A stretch of DNA of 64,000 nt from positions 1,411,001 through 1,475,000 of the forward strand of contig NZ_FLRH01000003.1 in NCBI RefSeq assembly GCF_900089585.1, in the 5' to 3' direction. Made by a program: the position numbers and the translations under genes. Positions 18,250 through 26,489 of this stretch are shown one piece after another; the first letter of the stretch is position 1; each line of letters opens with the position of its first letter. The DNA is from Micromonospora sediminicola. Lineage in GTDB: Bacteria > Actinomycetota > Actinomycetes > Mycobacteriales > Micromonosporaceae. The notes under the pieces are model-generated. The model did not search any database. It saw only the letters and a list, made by a program, of their open reading frames with translations, and was not told the origin of the DNA.

Positions 18250-18313
18250 CGGTGGATCATGCCCGGTCCGCCCGGCGGTGCGGTACCGGTTCGGCCGGAT
18301 TGCCGACATCGGT

Positions 18314-18328
18314 GCATACCCGGTATGC
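18314..18328. promoter_or_regulatory. Palindrome GCATACCCGGTATGC, candidate operator
   Basis: Odd-length palindrome, CATACC and GGTATG around a central C, with an extra outer G-C pair. It lies upstream of the acetyltransferase gene. The same core occurs at 20761-20773. Confidence 0.5.
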
Positions 18329-18339
18329 GATGAACCGGA

Positions 18340-18379
18340 CCGTCCGGGTCCGCGGTGGTGCCGTCGCGGACCCGGACGG
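18340..18379 (-). terminator. dapD terminator hairpin
   Basis: Perfect 15-base arms CCGTCCGGGTCCGCG with a 10-base loop, starting 5 bases after the dapD stop. Confidence 0.75.
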
Positions 18380-18383
18380 GACC

Positions 18384-19343
18384 TCAGTCGTTGGCGTGCA
18401 GGGCGGCGTTCAGTTCGATGCCCCGGCCGGTGCGCGGCTTCGCCTCCAGCGCACCGGTCACCGAGTTGCGCCAGAACAGCAGCCCGTCGAGGCCGGACAG
18501 CTCGCGGGCCTTGACCACCCGCCCGTCCGGCAGGGTGATCTTCGAGGCGGCGGTGATGTAGCAACCCGCCTCCACCACGCAGTCGTCGCCGAGCGTGATG
18601 CCGACGCCGGCGTTCGCGCCGACCAGGCTGCGCTCGCCGATGCGCACCTTCTCCGTGCCGCCGCCGGAGAGCGTCCCCATGATCGAGGCGCCACCGCCGA
18701 TGTCCGAGCCGTCGCCGACCACCACGCCCTGCACGATCCGACCCTCCACCATCGAGGTGCCCAGCGTGCCGGCGTTGAAGTTGACGAAGCCCTCGTGCAT
18801 GACGGTGGTGCCGGCGGCCAGGTGCGCGCCGAGCCGGACCCGGTCCGCGTCGGCGATCCGCACCCCGGCGGGCACCACGTAGTCGGTCATCCGGGGGAAC
18901 TTGTCCACCCCGTGGACGGCCAGGTGGCGGCCGGCGGCGCGCTCGATCACGCGCAGCTCGTCCACCCGCTCCGGCGGGCACGGCCCCGCCGAGGTCCAGG
19001 CCACGTTGGCCAGCTTGCCGAAGATGCCGTCGAGGTTCAGCTCGTTGGGCCGCACCAGGCGGTGGGAGAGCAGGTGCAACCGCAGGTACGCGTCGGCGGC
19101 GTCCTTGATCGGGTCGTCCAGCGAGCCGATCACCGTGGTCACCTCGACCGTGCGCAGCCCGGGCAGCGCCCGCTCGCCGATCGCGCCCGGAGGCAGGTCG
19201 AGCACGTCGGCCTGGTCCTCCCCGGGCACCAGCGGAAGCTCGCCGAGGCCCAGCTTGCCGGTCGGGTACCAGGTGTCGAGCACCTGGTCGTCGGCTGTCA
19301 CGGTGGCCAGGCCGATGCCCCACGCGGATGGTGCGGACGTCAC
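18384..19343 (-). CDS. dapD: Tetrahydrodipicolinate N-succinyltransferase DapD
   Basis: Transfers succinate from succinyl-CoA to tetrahydrodipicolinate, the entry step of the succinylase lysine/diaminopimelate route. 319 aa, as in actinobacterial DapD. The N-terminal alpha/beta domain is followed by a left-handed beta-helix (about 165-270) with [20 protein letters not shown] and [20 protein letters not shown] signatures. GTG 19343 has GAGAGGG upstream. It is divergent from dapE, so two successive-pathway enzymes share a 103-base promoter region. Terminated by the hairpin at 18340-18379. Confidence 0.95.
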   Translation of the reverse strand: MTSAPSAWGIGLATVTADDQVLDTWYPTGKLGLGELPLVPGEDQADVLDLPPGAIGERALPGLRTVEVTTVIGSLDDPIKDAADAYLRLHLLSHRLVRPNELNLDGIFGKLANVAWTSAGPCPPERVDELRVIERAAGRHLAVHGVDKFPRMTDYVVPAGVRIADADRVRLGAHLAAGTTVMHEGFVNFNAGTLGTSMVEGRIVQGVVVGDGSDIGGGASIMGTLSGGGTEKVRIGERSLVGANAGVGITLGDDCVVEAGCYITAASKITLPDGRVVKARELSGLDGLLFWRNSVTGALEAKPRTGRGIELNAALHAND

Positions 19344-19433
19344 GATGTCACCCTCTCGTCAAGGCGGCGGCGTCCGCCGCTGCTCGCGGCCGCGGGCGCG
19401 GAACGTGTGCCTCGCGCCCACCGAGGATGACGG

Positions 19434-19439
19434 TACCGT
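19434..19439 (+). promoter_or_regulatory. -10 element for leaderless dapE
   Basis: TACCGT, 7 bases, then ATG 19447. No ribosome-binding site is seen between them. Confidence 0.55.
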
Positions 19440-19446
19440 GCGAGAC

Positions 19447-20520
19447 ATGCAGAACCCGTTGACCCCCGAGGTCCTGGCCGATCCGGTGGCGCTCACCCGT
19501 GCCCTGGTCGACATCGAGTCGGTCTCCCTCAACGAGAAGGCGATCGCCGACTGCGTCGAGGAGGTGCTGCGGGGCGTACCGCACCTGACCACCTACCGGC
19601 ACTCGAACACCGTCATGGCCCGCACCGACCTGGGCCGGGCCCAGCGCGTGGTGCTCGCCGGCCACCTGGACACCGTCCCGCTCAACGGCAACTTCCCGTC
19701 GACCATGCGCGGCGACCTGATGTACGGCTGCGGCACCTCCGACATGAAGTCCGGGGTGGCGTTCGCGCTGCACCTGGCGGTGACGCTGCCCGACCCGCGC
19801 TACGACGTCACCTACTTCTTCTACGAGGCCGAGGAGATCGAGTCGCGCTACAACGGCCTCACCCTGGTCGGGCAGACCCACCCCGAGTGGCTGCAGGCCG
19901 ACTTCGCGGTGCTGCTGGAGCCCACGTACGGCATCGTCGAGGCGGGCTGCCAGGGCACGATGCGGGCGATCGTCACCACGCACGGCGAGCGGGCCCACGC
20001 GGCACGGTCCTGGCACGGGGTGAACGCCATCCACGGCGCCGGGGAGGTGCTGCGCCGGCTGACCGCGTACGAGGGTCGCCGGGTGACCATCGAGGGCTGC
20101 GACTACCGCGAGGGGCTCAACGCGGTGCGGATCACCGGTGGCGTGGCCGGCAACGTCATCCCCGACCACTGCGAGATCGAGATCAACTACCGGTACGCGC
20201 CGGACCGCGACCCGGCGGCGGCCGAGGCGCACCTGCGCGAGGTCTTCGTCGGTTTCGACCTGGCGGTCACCGACGCGGCGACCGGAGCCGCCCCCGGGCT
20301 GGAGAGCCCGGCGGCGCAGGAGTTCCTGGCGGCGGTCGGCGCCGCGCCGATCGGCAAGCTGGGCTGGACGGACGTGGCCCGCTTCGCGGCCATGGGCATC
20401 CCGGCGCTGAACTTCGGTCCCGGCGACCCCAACCTGGCCCACCACAAGGACGAGCACGTCGAGCTGACCAAGATCCGGGACGGCGCGGCCACCCTGCACC
20501 GCTGGCTCGCCCCGGCCTGA
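19447..20520 (+). CDS. dapE: Succinyl-diaminopimelate desuccinylase DapE
   Basis: M20-family di-zinc hydrolase that removes succinate from N-succinyl-LL-diaminopimelate, after DapC in the same pathway. 357 aa. Metal and catalytic motifs are GHLDTVP, CGTSDMKSG, EAEEIES, LLEPT and the C-terminal HHKDEHV. The gene appears leaderless from ATG 19447. It ends just before a strong bidirectional hairpin. A general M20 peptidase is the alternative, but the divergent dapD and nearby dapC make DapE by far the best call. Confidence 0.95.
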   Translation: MQNPLTPEVLADPVALTRALVDIESVSLNEKAIADCVEEVLRGVPHLTTYRHSNTVMARTDLGRAQRVVLAGHLDTVPLNGNFPSTMRGDLMYGCGTSDMKSGVAFALHLAVTLPDPRYDVTYFFYEAEEIESRYNGLTLVGQTHPEWLQADFAVLLEPTYGIVEAGCQGTMRAIVTTHGERAHAARSWHGVNAIHGAGEVLRRLTAYEGRRVTIEGCDYREGLNAVRITGGVAGNVIPDHCEIEINYRYAPDRDPAAAEAHLREVFVGFDLAVTDAATGAAPGLESPAAQEFLAAVGAAPIGKLGWTDVARFAAMGIPALNFGPGDPNLAHHKDEHVELTKIRDGAATLHRWLAPA

Positions 20521-20529
20521 CGTACGCGA

Positions 20530-20561
20530 TCCGGGGCCCGCGCGTGGGCGCGGGCCCCGGA
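20530..20561. terminator. Bidirectional terminator after dapE
   Basis: Perfect 14-base arms (TCCGGGGCCCGCGC) with a GTGG loop, between the dapE stop and the stop of the small gene on the other strand. Confidence 0.75.
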
Positions 20562-20564
20562 CCG

Positions 20565-20726
20565 TCAGACGGTCGTGGTCAGCGGCGCGTCCGCCTCGCC
20601 GGCGTCACCGGCGAGATCGGAGCGGTGGGCCTCCATCATCCGGGTGCGGCGGCGCTCGGCCACCACGTCCCGGATCCGTCGCTGCATCTGTCGGCGGATC
20701 CGGATCATCTCGCTGTTGCTGATCAA
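20565..20726 (-). CDS. Small basic/acidic protein of 53 residues, unknown
   Basis: Short reading frame with TTG start at 20726 and a strong GGAGGAG six bases upstream; ATG at codon 7 is an alternative start without such support. The N-terminal two thirds are rich in Arg and Met (SEMIRIRRQMQRRIRDVV, then AERRRTRMMEAHRSD), probably one amphipathic helix, and the tail is acidic. It ends on a shared terminator with dapE and has a 93-base upstream gap with a palindrome, so it looks like an independent transcription unit. I do not recognise the family; a small regulator or ribosome-associated protein would fit but is speculation. Confidence 0.6.
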   Translation of the reverse strand: MISNSEMIRIRRQMQRRIRDVVAERRRTRMMEAHRSDLAGDAGEADAPLTTTV

Positions 20727-20759
20727 CGCTGGCTCCTCCCCCGAAGTCGCGTCGCCCGG

Positions 20760-20773
20760 GCATACCGGGTATG
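20760..20773. promoter_or_regulatory. Palindrome GCATACCGGGTATG, candidate operator
   Basis: CATACC and GGTATG around a central G, 35-47 bases upstream of the TTG of the 53-residue gene and about 110 bases before the LOG gene. It shares its core with 18315-18327. Confidence 0.5.
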
Positions 20774-20870
20774 TGAATAGTAAGACGTACGGGCGACCGA
20801 ATTAGTTGCCCGTGATCGCAAAGAATTTCTCGGGCTCGCCGGCCTCCGCGCCGCGTCGGCGGCGCTCCAC

Positions 20871-20876
20871 TACGGT
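20871..20876 (+). promoter_or_regulatory. -10 element for leaderless LOG gene
   Basis: TACGGT, 6 bases, then ATG 20883, with no ribosome-binding site between. Confidence 0.5.
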
Positions 20877-20882
20877 GGCCCC

Positions 20883-21749
20883 ATGAGCGAGAGCAGCGGG
20901 AGGCCGGCTGAGCGGGGGCCGCGAGGGGAGCGGCACCGGGGAGCGGTCACGTTGCGCAACCGGGCGATCCCGACCAGCACCGCGGACCAGCGGCTGCTCG
21001 ACTCCCGGGGGCGCAGCGACTGGAAGACCAAGGACGCCTGGCGGGCGCTGCGGATCCTGTCCGAGTTCGTCGAGGGGTTCGACACCCTCGCCGACCTGCC
21101 GCCCGCGGTCAGCGTCTTCGGCTCGGCGCGGAGCAAGCCGGACAGCCCGGAGTGCCGGCTGGCCGAGGAGCTGGGCGGTGCGCTGGCCCGGGCCGGCTAC
21201 GCGGTGATCACCGGCGGCGGTCCGGGCGTGATGGAGGCCGCCAACCGGGGCGCCGGCGAGGCCGGCGGTCTCTCCGTCGGGCTCGGCATCGAGCTGCCGT
21301 TCGAACAGGGCCTCAACGACTGGGTCGACCTGGCCATCGACTTCCGCTACTTCTTCGCCCGCAAGACCATGTTCGTCAAGTACGCCCAGGCGTTCGTGGT
21401 GCTGCCCGGCGGCTTCGGCACGATGGACGAGCTGTTCGAGGCGCTGACCCTGGTGCAGACCGGCAAGGTGACCCGGTTCCCGGTCGTGCTGATGGGCGCC
21501 GACTACTGGCGCGGCCTGCTCGACTGGCTGCGCGACAGCATGGCCGCCGAGGGCAAGATCGGCCCGAACGACCTGGACCTGATCTGCGTCACCGACGACG
21601 TCAACGAGGCGGTCCGACACATCGTCGAGGCCGAGGCGGTGCTCTCGGCCGAGCAGGAGGCGGTCCGCGAGGAGGCCGTGGCCCGGGTGGCCGCCGACCA
21701 GCGCGCCGCCGCCGACGCCGCCCCCGAGGGTCCGGCGGGGCAGCCCTGA
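20883..21749 (+). CDS. LOG-family (TIGR00730) nucleotide-binding protein, long form
   Basis: 288 aa. Rossmann-like LOG/lysine-decarboxylase-like fold with the signature pair GGGPGVMEAANRGA and PGGFGTMDELFE, the latter supplying the catalytic Arg/Glu context of phosphoribohydrolases. It carries a 65-residue N-terminal extension relative to the short paralogue next door and an Ala/Glu-rich C-terminal helix. Known LOG enzymes cleave nucleoside monophosphates to free bases (for example cytokinin release); the bacterial substrate here is unknown. One base separates it from the second LOG gene, so they form an operon. Confidence 0.88.
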   Translation: MSESSGRPAERGPRGERHRGAVTLRNRAIPTSTADQRLLDSRGRSDWKTKDAWRALRILSEFVEGFDTLADLPPAVSVFGSARSKPDSPECRLAEELGGALARAGYAVITGGGPGVMEAANRGAGEAGGLSVGLGIELPFEQGLNDWVDLAIDFRYFFARKTMFVKYAQAFVVLPGGFGTMDELFEALTLVQTGKVTRFPVVLMGADYWRGLLDWLRDSMAAEGKIGPNDLDLICVTDDVNEAVRHIVEAEAVLSAEQEAVREEAVARVAADQRAAADAAPEGPAGQP

Positions 21750-21750
21750 C

Positions 21751-22296
21751 ATGGCCAACGTCTGCGTGTTCTGCGCGTCCTCCCGTACCCTCGACGACCG
21801 CTGGCTGGCGCTGGCCACCGAGACCGGCGCGGAGCTGGCCCGGCGGGGCCACACGCTGGTCAGTGGCGGCGGCTGCGTCGGCATGATGGGCGCCGTGACG
21901 GACGGCGCGCGCGCCGCCGGCGGTCGCACGGTCGGCGTCATCCCGCAGTCCCTGGTCGACCTGGAGGTCGCCGACCTGGCCGCCGACGAGCTGCTGGTCA
22001 CCGACGGGATGGCCAGCCGCAAGACGCTGATGGTCGACAAGTCGGACGCGTTCGTCACGCTGCCCGGCGGCCTGGGCACGCTCGACGAGTTGTTCGAGGT
22101 CTGGACCACCGCCACCCTCGCCCTGCACGCCAAGCCGATGGTGCTGGTCGACGCCGACGGGTTCTACCGGCCGCTGCTCGACTGGCTCGGTTCGCTGGCC
22201 GACCGCCACTTCCTCAAGCCGGCCGGCATGGACCTGCTGATGGTCGCGGACAGCGTGCCCGCCGCCCTCGACCTGATCGACGCCCGCCTCACCTAG
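21751..22296 (+). CDS. LOG-family (TIGR00730) nucleotide-binding protein, short form
   Basis: 181 aa, the normal length of LOG phosphoribohydrolases. Motifs: CVFCASS at the N-terminus, SGGGCVGMMGAVTDGA and PGGLGTLDELFE. It shares the fold with the upstream gene but only motif-level identity, so this is an old paralogous pair rather than a recent duplication. Predicted cytoplasmic nucleotide 5'-monophosphate phosphoribohydrolase. Confidence 0.88.
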   Translation: MANVCVFCASSRTLDDRWLALATETGAELARRGHTLVSGGGCVGMMGAVTDGARAAGGRTVGVIPQSLVDLEVADLAADELLVTDGMASRKTLMVDKSDAFVTLPGGLGTLDELFEVWTTATLALHAKPMVLVDADGFYRPLLDWLGSLADRHFLKPAGMDLLMVADSVPAALDLIDARLT

Positions 22297-22349
22297 CGCC
22301 CTTCCCCGCGCCGTCGTGGGTGTGCGTGCCCGGCTCGCGCCGGCCTGCT

Positions 22350-22413
22350 CTACGCCGTCCCCGGCTCGTGCCCGTCCCGCCCTACGCCGTCCCGGGCTCG
22401 TGCCCGCACCGCC
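22350..22413. repeat. Two 32-base direct repeats
   Basis: CTACGCCGTCCCCGGCTCGT begins a 32-base unit at 22350-22381 that is repeated with 4 or fewer changes at 22382-22413; a degraded third partial copy follows. The 22297-22475 stretch holds nothing else I can read; no ORF with coding character is present. Confidence 0.6.
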
Positions 22414-22475
22414 TCGTCCTCGGCGCGTGCCCCTGCCCCGCCCACGCCGCGCCGTCGCGCCCGCGCCGCCCCGCT

Positions 22476-22608
22476 GACACCCATACCGTTCCACTCACCT
22501 GCAGCGAAGCGGGCCGGTGGAACGTCATGGGTGTCTGCGAGCCCGTTTGACACCCATGCCGTCCCACTCGTGGCGTGCGGGCCGGGCGGGTGGAACGTCA
22601 TGGGTGTC
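22476..22608. repeat. Tandem pair of GACACCCAT hairpins
   Basis: Two consecutive inverted repeats. The first has arms 22476-22494 and 22517-22535, the second 22549-22567 and 22590-22608; arms are 19 bases (GACACCCATACCGTTCCAC against GTGGAACGTCATGGGTGTC) with two to three mismatches, and both loops are exactly 22 bases though their sequence differs. The period is 73 bases. They lie in the 521-base gap between the LOG genes and adnA. The rest of the gap (22609-22817) is GC-rich without readable features except the adnA start region. Confidence 0.75.
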
Positions 22609-22817
22609 TGCGGCGGGCGGGATCCCGCTGCGGGCGGGCTTCGCGCGGGGTTCGAGGGACTGTTCGGGGTGCGGGAGGCCGGGAGCGACCGGCGCCCGGG
22701 GCACGCCGCGTCCACTGCCGGCCCGTGTGCCAACCGTTTCCGATGCCCGGGTGAGCTGCGGCGCGTGGGGTGGCGTCGGTTTCCGGGTGTCGTACCGGCG
22801 TGGTGGGATGTCGGGTG

Positions 22818-25800
22818 ATGCAGGCGTACCGGTTGGTGCGCCGGCCCGGCGACGCGGGGGCGGGGGTCACCCACGACGCCGGGGCGGGGCAGGGGGTGAG
22901 CCGGTCCGACGGGCCGGCCGTGACGCAGCCGCGATCCGGGGGGTCGACGGGCGATGCCGCGCACCCCGCGCACGCCCGGGCCGGGGCCGACGCCGAGGTG
23001 GGGTCGGCCGGAGGTGTTCGCCGGCGGGTGGATCCGGTGCAGGCCGAGGTCGTCGCGCACACCGGCGGGCCGATGCTGGTCGTGGGCGGTCCCGGCACCG
23101 GGAAGACCGCCACCCTGGTCGAGGCGGTGGCCGCGCGGGTGGCCGAGGGCGTCGATCCGGAACGCGTCCTGGTGCTCACGTTCGGCCGGCGCGCCGCCAC
23201 CGAGCTGCGCCACCGGATCGAGGCGCGGATCGCCGGCGACGGGCACCGGGTCCTGCGCGAGCCGCTGGTCCGGACCTTCCCGGCGTACGCCTTCGGGCTG
23301 CTCCGCCGGGCCGCCGCCGAGCGCGGTGAACCCTCGCCCCGGCTGCTCACCGGCCCGGAGCAGGATCTGATCATCCGGGAGCTGCTCGACGTGGTCGGCG
23401 AGGAGCCGGACGACGACCCGGTCGGCTGGCCGGAGGACCTGCGCCCGGCGCTGCGGACCCGGGCGTTCGCCCAGCAGCTCCGCGACCTGCTGATGCGGGC
23501 CGCGGAACGGGGCGTCGGCCCGGTCGAGCTGGCCCGGCTGGGCGAGAAGCTGGGCCGCGCCGACTGGCCGGCCGCCGCGCGCTTCCTGCGGGAGTACGTC
23601 GCCGTCCTCGCGCTGCGCGACGTGAGCAACCGGGGCTCGGTCGCGTACGACCCGGCGGAGCTGGTGCGGGCGGCCACCGGCATGCTGCTCGACGACCCGG
23701 AACTGCTCGCCGCCGAACGCCGCCGGCTGACCCACGTCTACGTGGACGAGCTGGCCGACACCGACCCGGCCCAGCTCGACCTGCTCGCCGTGGTGGCCGG
23801 CGGCGGCGCGCCCCTGGTCGCCTTCGCCGACCCCGACTCGTCCACCTACGCGTTCCGGGGCGCGGACCCGGCCGGGATCACCACGTTCCCGCACCGCTTC
23901 CGGACCGCCTCTGGCGCGCCGGCCGCCCAGGTCACGCTGACCACCTCCTACCGGGCCGGGCCGGAGCTGCTGGCGGCCACCGCCCGGCTGGCCCGCCGGC
24001 TGCGCGGCCCGGCGGCGCACCGGCGGCTGCGCCCGCTCCCGGACGCCCCGCCCGGCGCGGTCGAGGTACGCACGTTCCGCTCGGCCACCAGCGAGTCGGC
24101 CTGGCTGGCCCACGCGTTGCGCGAGGCGCACCTGCTCGACGGCGTGCCCTGGTCGCGGATGGCGGTGCTGGTCCGGTCGACCGGCCGGCAACTGCCGTCG
24201 CTGCGCCGGGCCCTGCACACCGCCGGCGTGCCCACCGTCGTGCACGGCGAGGACCTGCCGCTGCACCTCCAGCCGGCGGTGGCCCCGCTGCTGCTCCTGC
24301 TGCGGTGCGCGCTCGAACCCGACCGGCTGGACGAGGAGACGGCGGTCGCGTTGCTGCACTCGCCGCTGGGCGGGGCCGACCCGTTGGCCGAGCGGCGGCT
24401 GCGCCAGGGGTTGCGGGCGCTGGCGCTGGCCGGGGGCGACCGCCGTCCCTCGGGCGAGCTGCTGGTGGAGGCGCTGCGCGACCCGGCCGAGCTGGCCGCG
24501 ATCGAGCGGCGCTGGGCGGCGCCCGCGCAGGCCGTGGCCCATCTGCTGGCGACCGCCCGGGAGGCCGCCGGCACCCCCGGCGCCACCGCCGAGGACGTGC
24601 TCTGGGCGGTGTGGCGGGAGAGCGGGCTGGCCGAGCGCTGGGCCGGGCAGATCACCCGGGGGCGGGCGGCCACCGGTGAGCACGAGACCGCCCAGCGCTG
24701 GCGGGCCGAGGCGGCCGACCGCGACCTGGACGCGGTGCTGGTGCTCTTCGACGCGGCGGCCCGGTTCACCGACCGCCTGCCCGGCGCGCGCACCGAGGTC
24801 TTCCTCGACCACGTGCTCGGGCAGGAGCTGCCGGCGGACACGCTGGCCGCCTCGGCCGACCGGGGCGAGGCGGTACGCCTGCTCACCGCGCACGCCGCGA
24901 AGGGCCTGGAGTGGGACCTGGTGGCCGTCGCCGGGGTGCAGGAGGGCGTCTGGCCGGACCTGCGGCTGCGCGGCAGCCTGCTCGGCTCGGAGCGTCTGGT
25001 CGACGTGCTCGCCGGCCGCGCCGACGGGGCCGGCCTGCGGGCCAGCCTGGTCGGGCAGACGTCGGCGTTGCTGGACGAGGAGCGGCGGCTGTTCCACGTG
25101 GCGGTCAGCCGGGCCCGGCGCCGGCTGCTGGTCACCGCGGTCGCCTCCGCGGCGGTCGGCGGCGACGACCACGAGGAGCAGCCCAGCCGGTTCCTGCACG
25201 AGCTGGCCGCGACCGACCCGCCCGCCACCGGCGCGGGCGGCACCACCCCGCCGGCCCCGAACACCGACGGCCCGAACGATGACGGCCCGAATGGTGACGG
25301 CCCGAACGGTGCGCGACCGGACGGTGACGGCCCGAACGGCGACGGCCCGGACGGCGCGCGACCGGACGGTGACGGCCCGAACGGCGACGGGCCGAGGGGC
25401 GCCGGCGGGCGCGGCAGGGGACAGCAGCCGGACGGGCCGGTGCCGCACGGCGACGAGCATCCGCAGGACGCGACGCCCGGCGTGCTCCCGGTGACGCTGC
25501 CGCCGCGCGGGCTCACCCTGTCCGCGTTGGTGGCGGAGCTGCGTACCGCGGTCACCGACCCGGCGGCGCCGATCAGCCGGCGGCACGCGGCGGCGGGCGA
25601 GCTGGCCCGGCTGGCCGCCGCCGGGGTGCCCGGCGCGCACCCGGAGGACTGGTGGGGGCTGCGCGGGCTCTCCGACGACCGGCCGCTGGTCGACGAGGGC
25701 GAGCCGGTGCGGGTCACGCCGTCGGCCATGGAGAGCGCGTTGCGGTGCAGCCTGCGCTGGCTGCTGGAGCGGCACGGCGGCAGCGGGCCGGCCAGCGCCG

Positions 25801-26489
25801 CGCAGGGCGTCGGCAACCTGGTCCACGCCGCCGCGATGCTGGCCGAGGACGCCAGCGTCGACCGGGAGGCTCTGCTGGAGTACGTGGCCGCCCGGTTCGA
25901 CGCGATCGAGCTGGCCGCCCGGTGGATGGCCGGGCCGGAACGGCAGCGCGCCGAGGCGATGGTCGACAAGTTGCTGCGCTGGCTGGCCGGCAACCCGCGC
26001 CGGCTGCTCGCCATCGAGCACGAGTTCGCGGTCCGCCTCGACGACCCGTCCCGCCCGGTCGAGCTGACCGGCCGGGTGGACCGGCTGGAGGTCGACGCCG
26101 AGGGGCGGCTCGTGGTGATCGACCTGAAGACCGGCAAGTCGACGGCGGTCACCGAGCGGGAGGTCGCCGAGCATCCGCAGCTCGGGGCCTACCAGGCGGC
26201 CGTGGAGGCGGGCGGGTTCGCGGAGTTCGGCGGGGAGTCCGGCGGAGCCGCGCTGGTGCAGCTCGGCACCGGCGCCCGGGACGCCAAGGAGCAGGCCCAG
26301 GCCGCGGCCGGCGAAGGCCCCGAGGCCGGTTGGGCGACCGCGTTGGTCCGCCGCACCGCCGACACGATGGCCGCCTCGACATTCGCCGCCGTGGCCAACT
26401 CGAAGTGCCGGGTCTGCCCGGTACGCACCAGCTGCCCGGTCTCCGGCCAGGGCCGCCAGGTGGTCGAGCCGCCCCCGGAGAGCTCATGA
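22818..26489 (+). CDS. adnA: AdnA-like UvrD-family helicase-nuclease subunit
   Basis: Subunit of an AdnAB-type complex that resects double-strand breaks in actinobacteria; 1223 aa. Walker A is GGPGTGKT (90-97); later motifs include TAHAAKGLEWD and VAVSRARRRL. Motifs II and III are weak (VDELADTDPAQ instead of DEYQDT, PDSSTYAFRGAD without the usual Q), which suggests a crippled motor. The C-terminal RecB-type nuclease has GRVDRLE and VIDLKTGK (Asp1102, Lys1104), framed by four cysteines (977, 1197, 1200, 1206) that fit an AddB-like 4Fe-4S cluster. A 50-residue DGPNGDG-type repeat separates motor and nuclease. GTG 22815 is an alternative start. It overlaps adnB by ATGA. Confidence 0.88.
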   Translation: MQAYRLVRRPGDAGAGVTHDAGAGQGVSRSDGPAVTQPRSGGSTGDAAHPAHARAGADAEVGSAGGVRRRVDPVQAEVVAHTGGPMLVVGGPGTGKTATLVEAVAARVAEGVDPERVLVLTFGRRAATELRHRIEARIAGDGHRVLREPLVRTFPAYAFGLLRRAAAERGEPSPRLLTGPEQDLIIRELLDVVGEEPDDDPVGWPEDLRPALRTRAFAQQLRDLLMRAAERGVGPVELARLGEKLGRADWPAAARFLREYVAVLALRDVSNRGSVAYDPAELVRAATGMLLDDPELLAAERRRLTHVYVDELADTDPAQLDLLAVVAGGGAPLVAFADPDSSTYAFRGADPAGITTFPHRFRTASGAPAAQVTLTTSYRAGPELLAATARLARRLRGPAAHRRLRPLPDAPPGAVEVRTFRSATSESAWLAHALREAHLLDGVPWSRMAVLVRSTGRQLPSLRRALHTAGVPTVVHGEDLPLHLQPAVAPLLLLLRCALEPDRLDEETAVALLHSPLGGADPLAERRLRQGLRALALAGGDRRPSGELLVEALRDPAELAAIERRWAAPAQAVAHLLATAREAAGTPGATAEDVLWAVWRESGLAERWAGQITRGRAATGEHETAQRWRAEAADRDLDAVLVLFDAAARFTDRLPGARTEVFLDHVLGQELPADTLAASADRGEAVRLLTAHAAKGLEWDLVAVAGVQEGVWPDLRLRGSLLGSERLVDVLAGRADGAGLRASLVGQTSALLDEERRLFHVAVSRARRRLLVTAVASAAVGGDDHEEQPSRFLHELAATDPPATGAGGTTPPAPNTDGPNDDGPNGDGPNGARPDGDGPNGDGPDGARPDGDGPNGDGPRGAGGRGRGQQPDGPVPHGDEHPQDATPGVLPVTLPPRGLTLSALVAELRTAVTDPAAPISRRHAAAGELARLAAAGVPGAHPEDWWGLRGLSDDRPLVDEGEPVRVTPSAMESALRCSLRWLLERHGGSGPASAAQGVGNLVHAAAMLAEDASVDREALLEYVAARFDAIELAARWMAGPERQRAEAMVDKLLRWLAGNPRRLLAIEHEFAVRLDDPSRPVELTGRVDRLEVDAEGRLVVIDLKTGKSTAVTEREVAEHPQLGAYQAAVEAGGFAEFGGESGGAALVQLGTGARDAKEQAQAAAGEGPEAGWATALVRRTADTMAASTFAAVANSKCRVCPVRTSCPVSGQGRQVVEPPPESS
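25255..25400. repeat. In-gene tandem repeat encoding DGPNGDG linker
   Basis: Imperfect 12- to 15-base repeats around GACGGCCCGAACGG, in frame inside adnA, encode an Asp/Gly/Pro/Asn-rich stretch of about 48 residues. It falls between helicase and nuclease domains, so it is probably a flexible linker whose length may vary between strains. Confidence 0.8.

Noticed and set aside
20883..22296. LOG genes as a cytokinin-making cluster
   Set aside because: No isopentenyltransferase or P450 partner; such LOG pairs are ordinary in actinobacteria.
22350..22608. Possible CRISPR array because of regularly spaced repeats
   Set aside because: Only two repeat units of each kind, hairpins rather than repeat-spacer structure, and no cas genes.
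25255..25400. Possible intergenic minisatellite
   Set aside because: The repeats are in frame inside adnA and encode a plausible linker; no stop or frameshift.
22350..26174. Very long open frame on the minus strand opposite adnA (over 1200 codons)
   Set aside because: It is the reverse shadow of a strongly GC3-biased gene: the product is a low-complexity Arg/Pro/Gly/Gln mix without domains, while the plus frame has all helicase and nuclease motifs.
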